From the NCBI GenBank assembly GCA_030152265.1, contig JASLHQ010000095.1, positions 1-5,385 on the forward strand: a DNA stretch of 5,385 nt, written 5' to 3'. The notes below the pieces were generated by a model. The model made no database searches. It was not told the DNA's origin and saw only the letters and a program-made list of their open reading frames with translations. Shown here piece after piece: positions 4,175 to 5,385 of this stretch; positions within the stretch are counted from its first letter, which is position 1; every line of letters starts with the position of its first letter. Source of the DNA: Savagea sp. (GTDB taxonomy: Bacteria; Bacillota; Bacilli; Bacillales_A; Planococcaceae). The translations under genes were made by a program, and so were the position numbers.

Positions 4175-5299
4175 ATGAGCATTTTTAACTTTTTTAAAAA
4201 TCAATTTATCGAAGTAATTGAATGGACAGATGATAGTTCAAACACATTAGTGTACCGCTTCCCTGTCGCAAATAATGAAATTAAAATGGGTGCGAAGTTA
4301 ATCGTGCGTGAATCACAAGTAGCGATTTTCGTCAATGAAGGAGAAGTGACGGATGTGTTCGGTCCAGGGCATCACGAACTCGTGACACGCAATATGCCTG
4401 TCATGACGAAGTTAAAGTCATGGCCTACTGGTTTTAATTCTCCGTTCAAAGCGGAAGTGTATTTCGTCAATACGAAACAGTTCATCAATCAAAAATGGGG
4501 CACGTCGAATCCGATCATGATGCGCGATCCAGAGTTCGGTGTCATCCGTTTGCGCGGGTACGGCATTTATTCGTATCGCGTCAGTGAGCCGAAAGTGTTT
4601 TTACAACAATTGTTCGGGACGAACGGAGTGTATACGACCGAAGCGATCGAAGGTCATTTAAAAAAGATGATCATTTCAGGACTCAGTGATTTATTTGCGG
4701 AATCTGGTATTCCAGCGCTCGATTTGGCGATGCATTACGATGAATTAAGTGAAGCAGGACGAGAAAAAATGCGTCCGCGTTTTGAAGCATTCGGTTTTGA
4801 CATTACATCGCTCTACATCGAAAACTTATCGCTTCCGAAAGAAGTCGAACAGACGATGGACGAACGCACGAGCATGGGTGTTTTAGGCGATATGAACCAA
4901 TACCAACAATTCCAAGCGGCGAAAGCGATTCGAGAAGCGGCACAAAATGAAGGGGGTGCTGCAGGTTTAGGCGCGGGCTTCGGAGCGGGTCAAGCGATGG
5001 GGCATATGTTGAACCAAGCGCAAACGCAACAACCGAGCACGCCAAATGTTCCGAACATGAAACCTTGTCCGCATTGTCAAGAAGCGATTCCACACGACGC
5101 GAAGTTTTGTTCACATTGCGGGAAGTCAACAGCACCGGATACTGTTCCATGTGTGTCATGTGGAGTGGCGATGCAAAAAGGAGCGAAGTTTTGTCCAGAT
5201 TGCGGTGCGAAACAACAAGCGGACTGTCCGAAATGCGGTCATGCGAACGCTCCAGGTACGAAGTTTTGCAGTGAATGCGGAGAAAATTTACAACAGTGA
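4175..5299 (+). CDS. ydjI: YdjI-like SPFH-domain protein with three zinc ribbons
   Basis: The protein of 374 aa has an SPFH-type domain over about 8-225, starting NQFIEVIEWTDDSSNTLVYR and including KMGAKLIVRESQVAIFV, GPGHHEL, EVYFVNTKQF, KWGTSNPIMMRDPEFGVIRLR and SLPKEVEQTMDERTSMGVLGDM. These blocks are those of B. subtilis YdjI and its relatives. A Gly/Ala/Gln-rich linker (about 255-290) leads to three CxxC...FCxxC zinc ribbons (C298/301/312/315, C326/329/340/343, C351/354/365/368). I recall YdjI itself as shorter, with a less extended zinc-ribbon tail. In B. subtilis, YdjI with YdjG and YdjH recruits PspA to the membrane during envelope stress. There is no signal peptide or membrane helix, so it is probably a cytosolic scaffold. 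The ATG at 4175 is chosen over GTG 4166 because GAGGAG (4161-4166) is 8 nt upstream and overlaps the GTG. Confidence 0.9.
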   Translation: MSIFNFFKNQFIEVIEWTDDSSNTLVYRFPVANNEIKMGAKLIVRESQVAIFVNEGEVTDVFGPGHHELVTRNMPVMTKLKSWPTGFNSPFKAEVYFVNTKQFINQKWGTSNPIMMRDPEFGVIRLRGYGIYSYRVSEPKVFLQQLFGTNGVYTTEAIEGHLKKMIISGLSDLFAESGIPALDLAMHYDELSEAGREKMRPRFEAFGFDITSLYIENLSLPKEVEQTMDERTSMGVLGDMNQYQQFQAAKAIREAAQNEGGAAGLGAGFGAGQAMGHMLNQAQTQQPSTPNVPNMKPCPHCQEAIPHDAKFCSHCGKSTAPDTVPCVSCGVAMQKGAKFCPDCGAKQQADCPKCGHANAPGTKFCSECGENLQQ

Positions 5300-5310
5300 G
5301 GTGACGAGCG

Positions 5311-5385
5311 ATGCCACATGAACTCCATGCGGAAGAAAAACAAACGACGATTTTCCAATGTGCGTCTTGTGGCGGTAGCGCCCTT
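5311..5385 (+). CDS. Zinc-ribbon protein, N-terminus only (YdjG-like?)
   Basis: Only the first 25 codons are in the window. The peptide starts MPHELHAEEKQTT and reaches IFQCASCGGSAL, where CASCGG (C17, C20) is the first half of a TFIIB-type zinc ribbon. AGGTGA (5299-5304), which overlaps the last base of the SPFH stop, lies 6 nt upstream and sets the start; the gap to the SPFH gene is 11 nt, so the two are co-transcribed. In B. subtilis, ydjI shares an operon with ydjG, which encodes a zinc-ribbon membrane protein, so an equivalent here is the natural guess. The part seen is too short to decide. Confidence 0.7.
   Translation, partial: MPHELHAEEKQTTIFQCASCGGSAL

Noticed and set aside
4803..5159. 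A 118-codon minus-strand frame opposite the SPFH gene
   Set aside because: It lies wholly within the SPFH/zinc-ribbon coding region, has no ribosome-binding site and no recognisable motif; the plus-strand frame is clearly the gene.

Overview
The window looks like chromosomal DNA of a low-to-mid-GC Gram-positive bacterium of the Bacillales. Strong Shine-Dalgarno sites (AAAGGAG, AAAGGGGGAG, GAGGAG) precede the genes, the lipoprotein has a Gram-positive-type signal peptide, one promoter fits the Bacillus sigma-W consensus, and the closest relatives I recognise are B. subtilis families (YwqG, YfnB/YjjG, YdjI). A Bacillaceae or Exiguobacterium-type genome would fit, but the species cannot be named from sequence alone.

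Layout. Positions 1-188 are AT-rich with no convincing intact gene. They hold a 16-bp perfect palindrome and, on the minus strand, an open stretch without a start codon that encodes a peptide like the CheY-binding N-terminus of FliM. Positions 189-221 (minus) match a type I-C CRISPR repeat: a 7-bp stem, a 6-nt loop and an 11-nt 3' tag ending GGATTGAAAT. It stands alone. Upstream of it on the same strand (222-388) is leader-like DNA, but the next gene is ywqG-like and not cas2. The best reading is an orphan or collapsed CRISPR locus: leader plus one repeat, with no second repeat and no cas gene in view.

Positions 389-2613 hold a three-gene minus-strand operon: a YjjG/YfnB-like HAD nucleotidase with an extra C-terminal segment of about 80 residues, a SMI1/KNR4 (SUKH) protein, and a DUF1963 (YwqG-like) protein. 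The last two are coupled by an ATGA overlap. Both belong to families met as immunity proteins in polymorphic toxin loci, but no toxin is visible here.

A 297-bp divergent intergenic region leads to a plus-strand lipoprotein with a YobA/DUF3221-like domain (2911-3612). It converges on a small membrane-anchored, DUF5412-like protein (3638-4057, minus). Both share a bidirectional terminator that overlaps the second gene's stop codon.

From 4115 an almost textbook sigma-W promoter (TGAAAC-N16-CGTA) drives a YdjI-like SPFH protein with three C-terminal zinc ribbons. A second zinc-ribbon protein follows closely and is cut by the window end. This resembles the B. subtilis sigW-controlled pspA-ydjG-ydjH-ydjI envelope-stress operon, with the SPFH gene moved to first position.
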